A DNA stretch of 64,000 nt from assembly GCA_008508345.1 (NCBI GenBank), contig QNGE01000439.1, forward strand, positions 120,527-184,526, written 5' to 3'. The DNA comes from Paragonimus westermani. Taxonomy: Eukaryota; Platyhelminthes; Trematoda; Plagiorchiida; Troglotrematidae. How positions within the stretch are numbered: the first letter of the stretch is position 1; each line of letters begins with the position of its first letter. Below, piece by piece: positions 12,577-24,823 of the stretch. The notes beneath the pieces are model-generated. The model was not told the origin of the DNA, did not search any database, and saw nothing but the letters and a program-made list of their open reading frames with translations. The translations under genes were made by a program, and so were the position numbers.

Positions 12577-15500
12577 ACTGTTGACTCACGCAGTTTTTCT
12601 GCCCTGGAACTGACGACAGTCTTTGTTTCATGTAAACCCAATGGTTGAATGTTTTTGATTGTGTTGCTAACCGCATGTCCTATATAGTCTAATGTTTTAT
12701 GTTCGTGACTGAAGAGAGTAAACGAAGTGTTAACATCTCGCGATGTATGTCCTCTATCGCTATTGGTGAACAAGTTAGACAATGAAAAAGAGTTGTTTCT
12801 CAGTGAAACTCTAACTATTTCGGTTATCTTCCTCAGTATTAAAGATGTATGGATCGAACAATGCATTCTTTATCGAAAATAACTGACCGTTCAGGCTTTT
12901 CACGTTAACATGTTCCCTAAGCACTGAGTTTTTAAAATCGAGCTTTACCGGAGACTGTTTGGGGCATTTCGTAGTTATAAAATCCCGAAGTTATCCTCAC
13001 CGCAGACTCACAATCTGTTTGGAACAGTAGAGTGAACTAGGTTCGCTAGAAAAGTCCATGTTTACTGTGGCGTAATCCTAAACTTGTGTACATTCGCAAA
13101 ATACTGTGAGTCGATTCCTTCTATTTTCCCAAAAATTTTGTTTATGTACATTTCTGAAATGTATAGCCCACTGTATTTACTTCTACTAAGATGAACGCAT
13201 CGTCTGCACAGTTGACAGCCGATTCGGCTTTCAGATCGATTTTTCGGTCAACTCTTTTTGAAGGAGGCACCACACATTTTCGGGTTCACGTTATCTGAAC
13301 AATCAGTGTTCATGTGTCTAAGTGAGTTTAATCTCTGTATGTTTTTCAGTTTAGAGCACTTTAGACGGATCAACTCTTAATGTTTTATGGTAGAACGCAC
13401 ATATAAATCGGATAATTCAAGATGAACTAATAACGCAAGCACCGCGAATCGCGAACATGCTAGTGGAAACTCACAATTTGGTGATAATCTACACTGGCAG
13501 ACTTCCCAGGCGATTAGGGTCATCGAAATACACACTGAAGCGGTGAACTAGAATGGTGTGAATCAACGGTAGGCGCAGTTGTTCCTCAGTAGTGTACCGG
13601 CAACGTTTACTGACACTACTCTGTTAGAGGGACCGACATTGTGAGCCACCTAACTGTTTTGGGTCTCGAACGATACTTTTCTTCCCAACCTCTCTCCTAT
13701 CACGTCAATGAGATCCGCCTGGTTTGGGCCATTCAAAAAACAGACATGAGGCAAAACCACGGGATTTTTTATTAACACAGAATTCTCTTGTCTTCTCTAT
13801 GTTGTTTGATCAGACAAATGTGATTGTTACGAACTTACAAAAAATACGTTGCCTTCAGTTCACATTGACATACCTTCTACACTATTCGATCATTCTAGGC
13901 GCCTCTTGAGTATTACCTGACGACTTCTATAATGTTTATCAGACAGTTTTCCATGTGCTTATGCTAGTCTGAAATACATGGTTATGGTTTGGTGAAAGAG
14001 TGTGCAACGGAGCAGCGTGATTTCGCGCATACAATCATTCCGTGAGACAAGCCTCTCCTCTAAATCTAACCAGCGTACTAACATCTCAGTCAAACACTAA
14101 ATAATCTCAGGATCAAACTAATGCACATCCGAGGATTTAGTAAATACAGCGCAAACCTAACTCAAATGTAACCACAGCTTTTCTATTCAGGCAGACATCT
14201 CGACAATCCCCTTTTCAGTATGGTGTCCTAGTTTCAATTTTGATTTTATTAAAATTCTTCAGCGTGCATATCCTGTCTACGGCCTGTAGCGTTCAGCGGG
14301 TTGGAGGCACCTGGAGACAGCGTTTCTATGGGGGATACTGACAGGACAAGAATCCGGCAAACGTGACCCAGAGGCTCAGTACATCAAGAACATAATTTTC
14401 AGACGAAAACCAAAATGGCGTCAATAACAGTACGCTAGATTACGGTCGAGCACATTTATTGTCTGGTCTGCTCGGCCGTCTTTACTACAGCACAGGTATC
14501 TGGTTAGGTACAAGCGTGATACATTACAACAAACTAGTGAAGATGTGCTCGATCTTCCTCCGCCAACAATTAAGAACGTCTATCCAGAAATATGACTAAG
14601 CTAGGTGCCCAATAATCAGTGAACTGAAAGAAAGCGGCTCGGTTTGAAGACAAACCATACACACCTATTAAAGTTTGAAAATACAGTAAGTAGCTAAGTT
14701 TCGTCTAGCCCATGAGAAAAATGGATAGCTCGTGGTGGACTCACGGACACTTAAAAGCTCACCAAGTGAAAAGTACGTGAAACCTCTTAGCATGCTAACC
14801 AATACAAGAAAAGCCACGAGCGGATAGACTTTGAAGACTGGAACAGTAGATGCATCGCTAAGAAATTGTGATCATCCACTGCGTTGCCTCAGCTGCATGA
14901 CTTGAGAAGAAGCACAGTGTTCACAGCAATCCTCCTATAGCAGGAGCAAAGCGAATCATGCCTAAGGAACAGGCAGGCGAAAATACAGTTGCAGCCATGA
15001 ACCTCAAAGAAGACATACGATTGTTTATCATTACGATAGGTTAGAAACCACTACATTCCATAGTTGGGGTGCGCTGTTTGTAGGCAAATGCCTGCTGAAC
15101 ACGATAGAGTTTTCCAGCAATAGTTAACGTGGTTATCCGTGTCATCATTAGCTCGGTAATTTTAGTCATGAAATTGTCCAATAATGATGTCTTTTACTTG
15201 CAGCCCATAGTTTTTTTTCATTCCAACTTGAGTTTCCTTTATCGATCTTTACCTTTGCGTTCTAGTTTTGACGTCCGACTAACCGCACCCGAGTGGACAG
15301 GCGAGTTATGGTCGTTATCATATGCTTCATTGACAAATATACGTGTAGCATGTATTAAATGTTGGCTATCGTGACATTTTTCGGCGTGAAGGTTTCTCAC
15401 AGTAGGCTTCTAAAACAACAAATGCCAAATCCAGTCACAGGATTAATTTGGATGAGAACAACACAATCTCCACAAAATAAACTCCTGCCAAATGAAAAAA

Positions 15501-17574
15501 CCCAGGCAAATAAACGTAACGAGGATGCTCCACTCAACGAAACATTGTCTATCAGTGGATCGGAGCTGAATCACCCCTTAATAGCATCAGTAAGATAACT
15601 CATGATTGAACCAGTTCAGCAAACCCTCCGATGTCCCATGTCGTTCATTTTTTAATTAGCACTGTTGACGATTTCTTCGAGGGCACCACAGAATACATGG
15701 GCTTTGTTGTGATCACCGAAGGTGTTTCCCGTTCGTTAAGCTTACGTGGCTAGTGAGATGTTTTCAGACCTAAACTAGCAAAACGTGAGCTCACTGAGCC
15801 GTGTGTAATATCGCGCAGTTGGGTGAATCACGTAAGCAGTAATAATTCATTGTGAACGGACGGAATGTCCACGTGTTACAATGTATAGTACGAAAGTTAG
15901 TCACAGAACTGGTGAGTTGGAAGCCGTATTCACAACCACCTAACTGGACACACAAATTCGTAGAAAAGGTCCATCTGACAACACTTAAAAAAGCGAAAGT
16001 CAGCAAAAACAATCGTCTTATAATTATTCATTGTTCCCTTCCGTTGGTAGTTCCTGCGCCTGGTCCAGGTACTTGGATGCCGCGTTGCCTCGAAAGGGGA
16101 GGGTAAAAGCACAATGTATTAGGCGCGCAGTTTGCTTGACGTCGTTCCATTTGCAGTCGTTTAACTTAAATATTTCACGGAAACCGTTAGTTAACGAGAC
16201 AGGAATTGGGTATTTTCGGGGATGTCTAGAAAGTACACCTTCTGATATGTAGTACGTCGGATGTAAGAACCATGGCTGACCGCGTCCTTCCTCGTGGACT
16301 TTTAACATACTTTAGTCAAACCGCTCTAAGTGAATGCTCAACTGTTTTGTCAAATGAACAAACTGAAGTTACCACTGGTCAGTGAGATAATTGTGGAGGA
16401 ATTCACACACACACACACTGCCACACTGAAAGCTACAGACTGAACAAGGTCACCCGTGCATGCGTCTCACAGGCTGCCAGACATGGTTCTGCTTCAGGTT
16501 TTCATAAATGTTCACAATAAAGCAAATACCTTCTACACAAAGGGTGCACCATCCCTTGACAAATTTTTGTTCACAAACGGACAGCAATTTTCACGCACAC
16601 CAAAGCACTCTAGTTTTTACTCTTCTCTTGATGTGACCATAATTTTCACTGTTCCCATCAACTGTGTGCCTGCCTGCTGCACAATGTATGACACACTTCT
16701 TGAAATATCAGTTCAAAATATACGGAGAATCGTAAGGAGGATTCCGTACCATCCCGTTGGTGCATACCACTTCGTCCGTTCGTTTGTACGTTTCGTTGGT
16801 TTGTTTTTTAGGGGTATCAGGCAAGCTTCCGGCTTTCTAACGTTCGACTAGTAGACTCCTGTACTCCCCAACTACATCTGTTGATCTGTGTCATGTAGGG
16901 TTTCAGGAGACCCAATGTAAATTTTTAGAACACACATTAGGTCTATTTATTCATATTCTCACATTGCCGCTGGTTCTTCTTGCTTGTGTTTGGGAACCGG
17001 TAATTCAGTGCGCGTACACTCAGGATACAAACTTCGTGCCAGTAAACATGTGGCCGACTCAGAAAGAACCAGTTATCAGCCTATTTTCTACTAGTGCCAA
17101 ACTAAATGTTATATACTTCTTTGAATTGAACATTTTCACGGGACTAATTTTCATGTTTGGTAACGTTTGTGAATAACCTGAAGACGACGTTATTCATCGC
17201 AATGGATGCACTAGACTTGGGTGTAGATGGGTGTGACCTGGTTGAATGTTTTGTTTATGCAGGCCAGTTCAGTAGCTGTGTCATTTGACTGCTACGCGGT
17301 TCCAAGTTGGCTATTTCTCGCGTTAAGGTTTATGCGATACAGTACAGCTAGTTGAGATTAATAATATCACATTGCCCTTTATGTATGCTTGGCGTAGTGC
17401 ACTTTTATCATTTCAATAAGCCACTTTAGCAAATTGTACACCGTTCCGAGGCTGAAGGCCCAAACCACCCGGATCCAGTCAGTTTCTCTGTTTCGACATC
17501 CAGCGGGCGTCCGCTAACCTGAAAAGTAGTCATTGGGGTTACAGAAAGCATCAAAAGCAGAAGAGAATATTAAT
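12577..17574. other. Gene-poor stretch
   Basis: About 5 kb without a recognisable gene. A (CA)7 microsatellite lies at 16404-16418. The largest plus frame (16456-16851, 131 codons) has no motif I recognise. A faint SINE-tail resemblance near 13.2 kb was not accepted. Confidence 0.5.
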
Positions 17575-19330
17575 CCGACAATGTCTTAGGTATTTGGGAG
17601 TCTGATAAAACTTCGAATCGGTACCTAAAACAGTAGCTGATAACCAATAAGGAAGATCGTTCCAGTATTTGATAACATTGTAAGAAAGGTGCCGTTGCCT
17701 GGGGAAGGTCTGGAACCGAAGATAACAGGACTTCCTGCGGTGACTCCTTCAACTATTATCAGTTATTTAGATGAAAAAATTTACACCAATCCTGCGTTAA
17801 AAATGTGCTTAATTCACCGCGCAGCCTTCAAAACTCAGATGAAGAAGAAAGATCAGAAATTTCATGATCCGACTCGTAGGAGAAGTGCCGTGAACCACGT
17901 AGATTACTAGATAATCAAGACGGCCTTTGAAATAAAAAAAACGGAATCATTAAAATCCGTAAATCCCTCTTAACGTGGGGCAGTTGGGTGTTCTTCCCTG
18001 GCACTCCGGTACAAATTTTCTGGACGCTGAATTTGCATTGGCCTCTTTGCCCTGTGTAAATTGGACTTGAACTTGGACATTTTGGAGTCCACGTGCTGGA
18101 CAAGTTCTTTGGCATCTATGTCTCTTTTCAAGTCAGGGTACACGGCCTGATTACTATTCTTAAGCAGCGGTCTTATGTAGACTTAGTAAAGCGTTTGAAA
18201 GGTATGTCAGTCTGTGCATGGAAAGGTTCTTATTGTCACAAGAGTTCTGAATCTCCCTTTTTGTGGTCATCTGGTGGTGATAAGAGAAGAATAAATTAGA
18301 TTACAGGAAAATCCCTAGGTACTTTTTCGGATCAACCCGCACCGTCTACGTTGTGTATCGCTAATAGGTTCCTATAGTCTCTTTCGAGCGACATATATCC
18401 ATATTTGCTGTCGTTTAGATGGAAAATCTAGTCATCTGACGAGCTCTTAGTACGGTCAGAGTCAAGTCGGAATGTGTGGGGACCACAAACATTCCAGATT
18501 TTTCAGTCATCAGTATAAAGAACAGCGTGAATAGAAATAAGGTCTGGAAGGTCATTGATGTGTGTCAGGAACAACGGTGGAACGAATACTGATCCTTGGG
18601 GAACTTCTGCGAAGATCATGGGAGGAGAGGAAAAGTCCAATCTAGCTCATACCCTAAAGGTTCCGTTATCGAGAAAGAGCGCAATCTAGAGGAGACCCTC
18701 TCGTTGGATCTCATGTTTTCAGTTTATTTACAACAGGACCGTTTGAAACGCCGTCGATGCCTTTGGAAAAATGGAGAATACAGCGTCAAAGATGTGGCCA
18801 GTGTTTTTGGCCTCTGTCAGGCTATCCATGAAGACACATATGTTGGTTGTGCATCGGTGGTCGGGAAGAAAGTCACGCTGGGTAGGAGAGGAAAGTTTAT
18901 TCGAGAATAAAGGCTCAAGGGTGTCAATTTGTAAAACTCATTCTGTTATTTTGCATGAGATGCTGAAGGGGATGATCGGCCAATAACGGCCAGGAGAGTG
19001 ACAGTCATATACCTTAAATATATAAGTCCTATTCCGAAGTGTTTGCTCACGCAGATTATGGAGGGGCACTGCCACACCGATGACCACTTCTTTGAGGATC
19101 CACGGATTCCTCGCATCCAATCCCGTCGTACTTTAATAATTGATTCTAAACAGAAGACCCCGAACATTGAGCACAGAGGAGTCCGCTGTCAAGAGTGGGT
19201 ATCAAAGTTTTCTCCTAGAGATAATTAGATGTCAGTTTGGCCGAGACGTACTGTAGACAGCCAAATAACAATGCCTCGAGAAACACTTTCGAGAAGAGAT
19301 TGATCCATCGGAAAGCCACAGAGGAAGCAC
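17575..19330 (-). pseudogene. CR1-like (Jockey superfamily) non-LTR retrotransposon RT, degenerate
   Basis: Read on the minus strand from high to low coordinates, RT landmarks occur in order across several frames: RYWPIIPFSISCKI (N-Y-R-P-V-S-L-T equivalent, about 19.0 kb); PTQRDFLPDHRCTTN and FMDSLTEAKNTG then FDAVFSIFPKA (D-F-S-K-A-F region, about 18.8 kb); EVPQGSVFVPPLFLTHIND (18.6 kb); and YTDD at 18506-18517. Further on are YIRPLLKNSNQAVYPDLKRDIDA (about 18.15 kb) and the C-terminal WNDLPYWLSATV block (about 17.65 kb). Many stops and frameshifts make it inactive. The endonuclease half was not identified upstream. The CR1 label rests on the C-terminal W-N-x-L-P motif and overall order. Confidence 0.85.
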
Positions 19331-19734
19331 TGAGAGCTTAGTTCTTCTCTGGCGGCGCACGAACTTAAATAAAAAGTACTTATTTTCGCGGGCTACCATT
19401 ATGACTTCCCAGTTACACCTGTTTCATAAATCGTCGATAGCTTCTAGGTATTCCGGCCAGCCTGTTAGCTTCTGTTTAGATATTAGATGAAGGCGGCGTA
19501 TGTTCCAAAAAGAGAGTCTAAAGACTGTATTTCCCGTCTAAGGTGTTCCGGGTTATGCAGGGCACTCAACTGATTTCAGAATAGTTGCCTCATTTTGAAA
19601 AACTTATTACATGAGGCATTGTGGATACTGTAGCATAGTTCATATGAATCCAGTCAAAAAATGATATTACCGTACCACTATTCAACCTAGGACCTGCTTG
19701 GAACAGCTGATTTTCCGACTGTAATAAAAACCAA

Positions 19735-20563
19735 TCGATAACCCCGCGATTAGGACTTCCGAGACTGGTCGAGATCACAGAACTCATTAAACCTGCAAGG
19801 CGATATTTTAGATTACTGATGAGTAGTCGGGGATTTGGTTTATTTTCATGTTGACCATCACTCACATTTGATCGCAGCGTTCGCATTCAGATAGACTTTC
19901 CAGCCAGCCTCTTTCGAAAAGAAGCACTAGACTCGAGTTTCGCTCTCATTAGAGCTCGTCAGTAGTGCATATCCTTGCCACGGCCGGGATTTGAACTCCG
20001 GACATTCCAATCATGAGGCAACCGTGTTAACCACTGCGCCATTGACCTCACATTAGGCACGACCGAATCATCAAATCTGAACGCTCAACCACTCTCGCTT
20101 GTGAGCAATGATCAGGTTGCCCGATCGTCTCGAGAGGAGACACAGTTACTGCCTGTTAACTCCAATCGATAACCCCGCGATTAGGACTTCCGAGACAGGT
20201 CGAGATCACAGAACTCATTAAACCTGCAAGGCGATATTTTAGATTACTGATGAGTAGTCGGGGATTTGGTTTATTTTCAAGTTGACCATCACTCACATTT
20301 GATCGCAGCGTTCGCATTCAGATAGACTTTCCAGCCAGCCTCTTTCGAAAAGAAGCACTAGACTCGAGTTTCGCTCTCATTAGAGCTCGTCAGTAGTGCA
20401 TATCCTTGCCACGGCCGGGATTTGAACTCCGGACATTCCAATCATGAGGCAACCGTGTTAACCACTGCGCCATTGACCTCACATTAGGCACGACCGAATC
20501 ATCAAATCTGAACGCTCAACCACTCTCGCTTGTGAGCAATGATCAGGTTGCCCGATCGTCAGT
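19735..20563 (-). repeat. Tandem SINE array, 431-bp period, about 1.9 units
   Basis: The string starting GATAACCCCGCGATTAGG occurs at 19737 and again 431 bp later; everything between repeats almost perfectly until the second unit stops at about 20563 (GCCCGATCGT). Each unit holds, on the minus strand, the A-box TGGCGCAGTGGTTAAC and B-box GAGTTCAAATCCC and the same SINE body as at 10.4 kb. The two units differ at only a few positions, so the duplication is recent. The partial piece at 19735-19815 is the far end of a further unit. Confidence 0.9.
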
Positions 20564-21837
20564 AATGTACTAAAAACCATTAATTTTTGGTATCATTTCA
20601 CATGTGAACAACGGTTTACGGAAAAATCATCGACACGGACTGGACAAACAGGAGAATCGTGGTGTAATTTCTGGTGTCAAGTAGAGATCAGTAATACATT
20701 TTCCACGAAAGGTTCATTTTTGACGTGGTGAAAACCTTCATCATAGGTCTTGTTAATTCGTACTCCCGCGTCACATGCTGACAACGCTTAGCACAAGAAC
20801 AGTGGCGCGTATTAGACGTTTATGCACATTATACATCATACATTATCATGCCTATTACAAGGGGTCGGTTCCCGTCTCACGCATGTTCTTATAGTTGGTT
20901 TCAACCCGTTATATGACCATGGGGTTTTGTTTCGCTTGGTGACACCAAGTTTCAGCCACAATCAGGCTTTCACTAACAGTGGTTCCATTAAGTTCTCGTT
21001 TCAAGCCTGTTCCATTCTTGATTGTTTTGTGCTCCTTTTTCTGTGGTTATGCGATGTACGATTGAAATTTAGTGCGCAGCTACAGAAATAACACACACTG
21101 TACTCGGGAAGTATGGAATGAGAATCCACGCAACTGATATGGAAATAATTGCCACTTGCCTGTACGCTTTGAATCTCATTATCGTATAATTGTCTGAAAT
21201 GTAAACGTAATGATTCACTTTTATCGCAGCAGTTATCGTGTTGCTGTTAACTTTGGTACTTCAAACGGATTCATGGATAGATATTTTATGACAGTGTCGA
21301 TCCTAAAATCATTATGGGCGGTTATTCAAGGTACCCTCTTAATCACTTTACCGACCCATTTAGGAAGTTCTGAAGTCGTTAGAAATGTTCGCCTTAAGGG
21401 AAAGTATGTTCGAAAGGAACTAACTTCGTAATTCGTGCGAAATAAGGTCATAGTTGAGGGCCATTAATGGCAGAATGAATCATTCGAACGGAACAGATGA
21501 CAGCTCTCCGTAAAATTTAGTCTGTGTAAGAATTCCTTTGATTTAGCAGTTGAAGTAAATAACTAGGAAAGTGTTGCCATCGCACATTCTGACTGGCCTA
21601 CTCGGATACGACTCTGGCCTTCTTCAAAATGGTTCTGGCCAGAGTCAGTCCGACTGTGAATTCTGTTGTACGTTCACTCGGATCCGACCCCCTGCCAACT
21701 CTTGCGATAGCCAGGACAACTCAGGGTCAGAGTCAGCGCAAATTATGGGATGCATCCGAGTGATGTTTGTCGGTTGGTTGACTGCCAATTGGTGTCCTAT
21801 GTGTTTACCAGGGAGTACTCGAATCGATCCGCCTGTC
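20564..21837. other. No gene; one perfect inverted repeat
   Basis: No supported coding frame. GACTCTGGCC (21610-21619) and GGCCAGAGTC (21637-21646) form a perfect 10-bp stem with a 17-nt loop, just left of the 1.13-kb repeat. Confidence 0.45.
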
Positions 21838-22970
21838 TTTGCGCAAATTAATCGCCGAATTCAGCTACAATAGCGGCAACACATTGACAAAGTTCCATTT
21901 AAATGCGGCAGTCAAACTGGCGAAGGATAAAAATATGGGTTCAAGATACTGCGATGTAAACTAATCCATGGTCCGTATACTCACGATGCGGCCGTGCTAA
22001 CGACTACGACAGTGACTCCAAGTTATGTACAGATTTACATTATTCTGCGGAGAGATTGAGCCGAAATAGTGACAGCCCTCATTTTCTCCATGTAGGATGC
22101 GTAAAAGACTTTGGAAAACACTGATCCGCAATATATACATTATCACGAAAATTTTAGTTTACGTCTGCTTGATGCGTGTTATCCCCTTTGTTTTTAGGTG
22201 GTTGACTGGTGCACGCCAATGGCACAACACACATCCCGGAGCTGGACTGTTGGATCCTCGTTTTTCCCAACTGAACCCGTCCATTGTTGTTGTTCAGGCA
22301 CTCCAAATCCCTCTCTCAGCCATCACACGGCTTCTGTTTACATCCCTATTTAATCGTACTCCCGTTCTGCTTCGGGTCCCTGCTGATTATATTCGGGAAC
22401 TATCTGGTTGATTCGCCTGCACACCAAATCGTTTCCTTCTATCCCAACAAAATTTGAGGGCAGAACCCCTGTGTTATCACTGGGACCGAAATCTTGTCTT
22501 TCTACCGTCCGTTCCAACTCTCTTGGTTGAAGGAGTGGCTCGAAGATACTTGACCTCCATGGTGGTTGGTATATGGCCGAGTTGGAGGCTCATTGGTGTT
22601 CGTTCCTCAAGCATATTGGAGCACCTTAACATCACAGTTCGCCTCGGACCTGGTGGCACATTACTAGTGGTTGTCAAGCGAGGAGAGGATGCACTTATCC
22701 CTTCACCATAGTTGGTCATGCCATCACTTCCATTTAGCACCTTCTGTCCCAACTGGAAAAATTCAATTATGCGTCGCTGCAAAAATGACCTTAGACGAAC
22801 GCCCGATTAACCGCCCGTTGATCTACTCAGGAATGTTTCAAAGGCTAACAAAAGCGCATGCTGCCCAGCGCCTGAGGTCAAAAATTCTCACACACATTTC
22901 ACAGCGCGGTTTCCTCAGTTAGCGTTTACGATTTACAGGTCATTTGGAATTTTAGAACCATCATGGACGC
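21838..22970. repeat. 1.13-kb dispersed repeat, copy 1
   Basis: This segment matches 39022-40154 in the same orientation at a fixed offset of 17,184 bp. Peptides from the longer frames of either strand (for example 22097-22411 plus and 22477-22782 minus) are identical between copies. Only one mismatch was noticed in the central 1.04 kb (c at 21952, a in the other copy). The first 45 and last 50 bp differ much more. I recognise no domain. The edges show no clear terminal inverted repeats or target duplication. Confidence 0.92.
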
Positions 22971-24162
22971 ACACGGTCAGCATTGAATGCAACTACTCCA
23001 CTAGACAGAGACGACTCTATCTGCTAACTGAGACGCCAACTCAACTTTTCTTGGCCCAGGGTGCCAGAAGTTCTCCCAAAGTTCTAAGGCAGTAAACCGA
23101 ACTTCCGTGATGAAGACAGAGGTGAACACGCAGAACATTCTTATAATAACCACAGACATCTCCCACTATCTAGAGTAATTGTAGACAGCACTCCTAAATA
23201 CAAAATGCTTGGAAAAATTGCGTCCAGAAATATACCATTATTGTTGTTATTATTATTAGTAAATCAGCAATAAAGCTGCTGCAGTGTTCATTAGGGGACC
23301 ATTTGGGTTTTTATTATCGAGGGTACATCAAATGCATGCTGTCATTACCACTATTCTTGGTTGAACGCTCAGGTCCTGTGACCCAACACTTCGCAGATTA
23401 AAATGCACAATGTCCTCACTGTTGCTCATATGTCAAACAGCAATTATGCTGTGTGTGATGGTTCACGGGCGTTGCCTAGTAGATCCGTAATTAACTATCC
23501 TTTTATCTAAAACACTAGTAATACTAAAAGTCAATTTCCCACTATGAACGGCAACTGAATCACGTCACCTCCTGAGTGTATATAGCCAGCACGAATGATC
23601 CTCAAACTGGCCCATTTTCAGTTCACCGTACAGTATTACACTCAATGCCATTGTGTTCTCTGTTAGTGTTCCATTCGGTCAATCTACCACACTAAAACTG
23701 TTTCACCACTTAATGTCTTCAGGACAAACCCACGCAACAACTACTCAAAAATGAGCGGGAAGAGGGGAAATGTCTTAAACTAAGCCATATTATTTGACGC
23801 TTTCCAACCCATCGACTAATTTTTCCAATCGCTTGGGAGACGCTTAAAAATGTTCCTACAACATGGGCTGGAGAATTCAAATCATCTCAAATTGAACACC
23901 AATCACTTGATCGCGGTCTTCGTATTTACAGAAGCCTGTCAAATGGCTCATTCCTAAGAGAAACTCTAGTCGAATGCTCCCCTTCAGTTTTTGAGACCAC
24001 GTGTGGGTGGTGTGCAGTTTGGCGGAGAAACTCCATCGGTTTATTACAAACGAAAGCACGATAATTCATGACACGCACTGTGAGATATTCGTTCCTTTAG
24101 CTGGTACCCAGGTTATCCTTGTCACTCAGGCACGATTCTCTTCAGACACTGTCAACACACAG
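22971..24162. other. No gene recognised
   Basis: A short TTA/TTG-type microsatellite lies near 23234-23258. No coding or RNA feature is supported. Confidence 0.45.
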
Positions 24163-24185
24163 CCTCCTTACGATTCGTAAGGAGG
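24163..24185. repeat. Perfect 23-bp palindrome
   Basis: CCTCCTTACGA, a single T, then TCGTAAGGAGG: two 11-bp arms that pair perfectly. A cruciform or the fold-back end of a small transposon is possible; nothing else beside it resembles an element. Confidence 0.85.
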
Positions 24186-24784
24186 GTAGTTTCATTATTT
24201 ATGTAAAAGAGAGTTTTTCTGAAGTCACGATCGATAAGTCTTGCTTTGTAACATCGGCGACTCTTTGTGGATCAGATTCCTACTCATTTCCATGTGCCAC
24301 CCATAATGCTGTGTAACGTGTAGCTTAGCTTCTGAGCAGCATAGCACGACTCGTGCGCGTAGAAATCAAAAGGCAGGCCCCAACGCCAGGAAGTTCACGT
24401 ATATGCACTAACTGGGAAGTGTCACCAAGGAGAATGACGATGCATTACTGCCAACGGATGCGGAAACGCGTCAGTCATGCAAAAAATGTTGTTCGCGCTG
24501 TTTGTTCCATTCTTTCACATACTTTGTAATGGACTCCGTGCAATGAATGACTTCCAGGGCAAACATCTGCTGTGGTCACAACAGTAAGTTGAGTCTACGG
24601 ACCGCCTAGCGCTATTAGGTTTGATCCGGTTAACTTTTCAGAACTGATTAACTAAATCACACAATTACCCAGTAAGCAAACTATTAGTTGTTCACCTTGG
24701 AACGTGTATCTTAAGGATCCCATTCCCAACTCTAGCAGTGCAAGGTGGATTTTTTCATACATTTAATTGAATGAATAAGAAAAA

Positions 24785-24823
24785 CAAGACCCAATACCCA
24801 TCGGGAAGACATTTTGGGTCTTG
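24785..24823. repeat. 10-bp stem with 19-nt loop
   Basis: CAAGACCCAA (24785-24794) pairs perfectly with TTGGGTCTTG (24814-24823). Function unknown; no gene end is visible nearby. Confidence 0.8.

Noticed and set aside
13203..13320. Possible SINE tail on the minus strand
   Set aside because: Only a patchy resemblance to the SINE body (ttcagatcgat, ctctttttgaag); no A or B box nearby and too many mismatches to call.
16404..16418. (CA)7 run
   Set aside because: An ordinary short microsatellite, recorded only as landscape.
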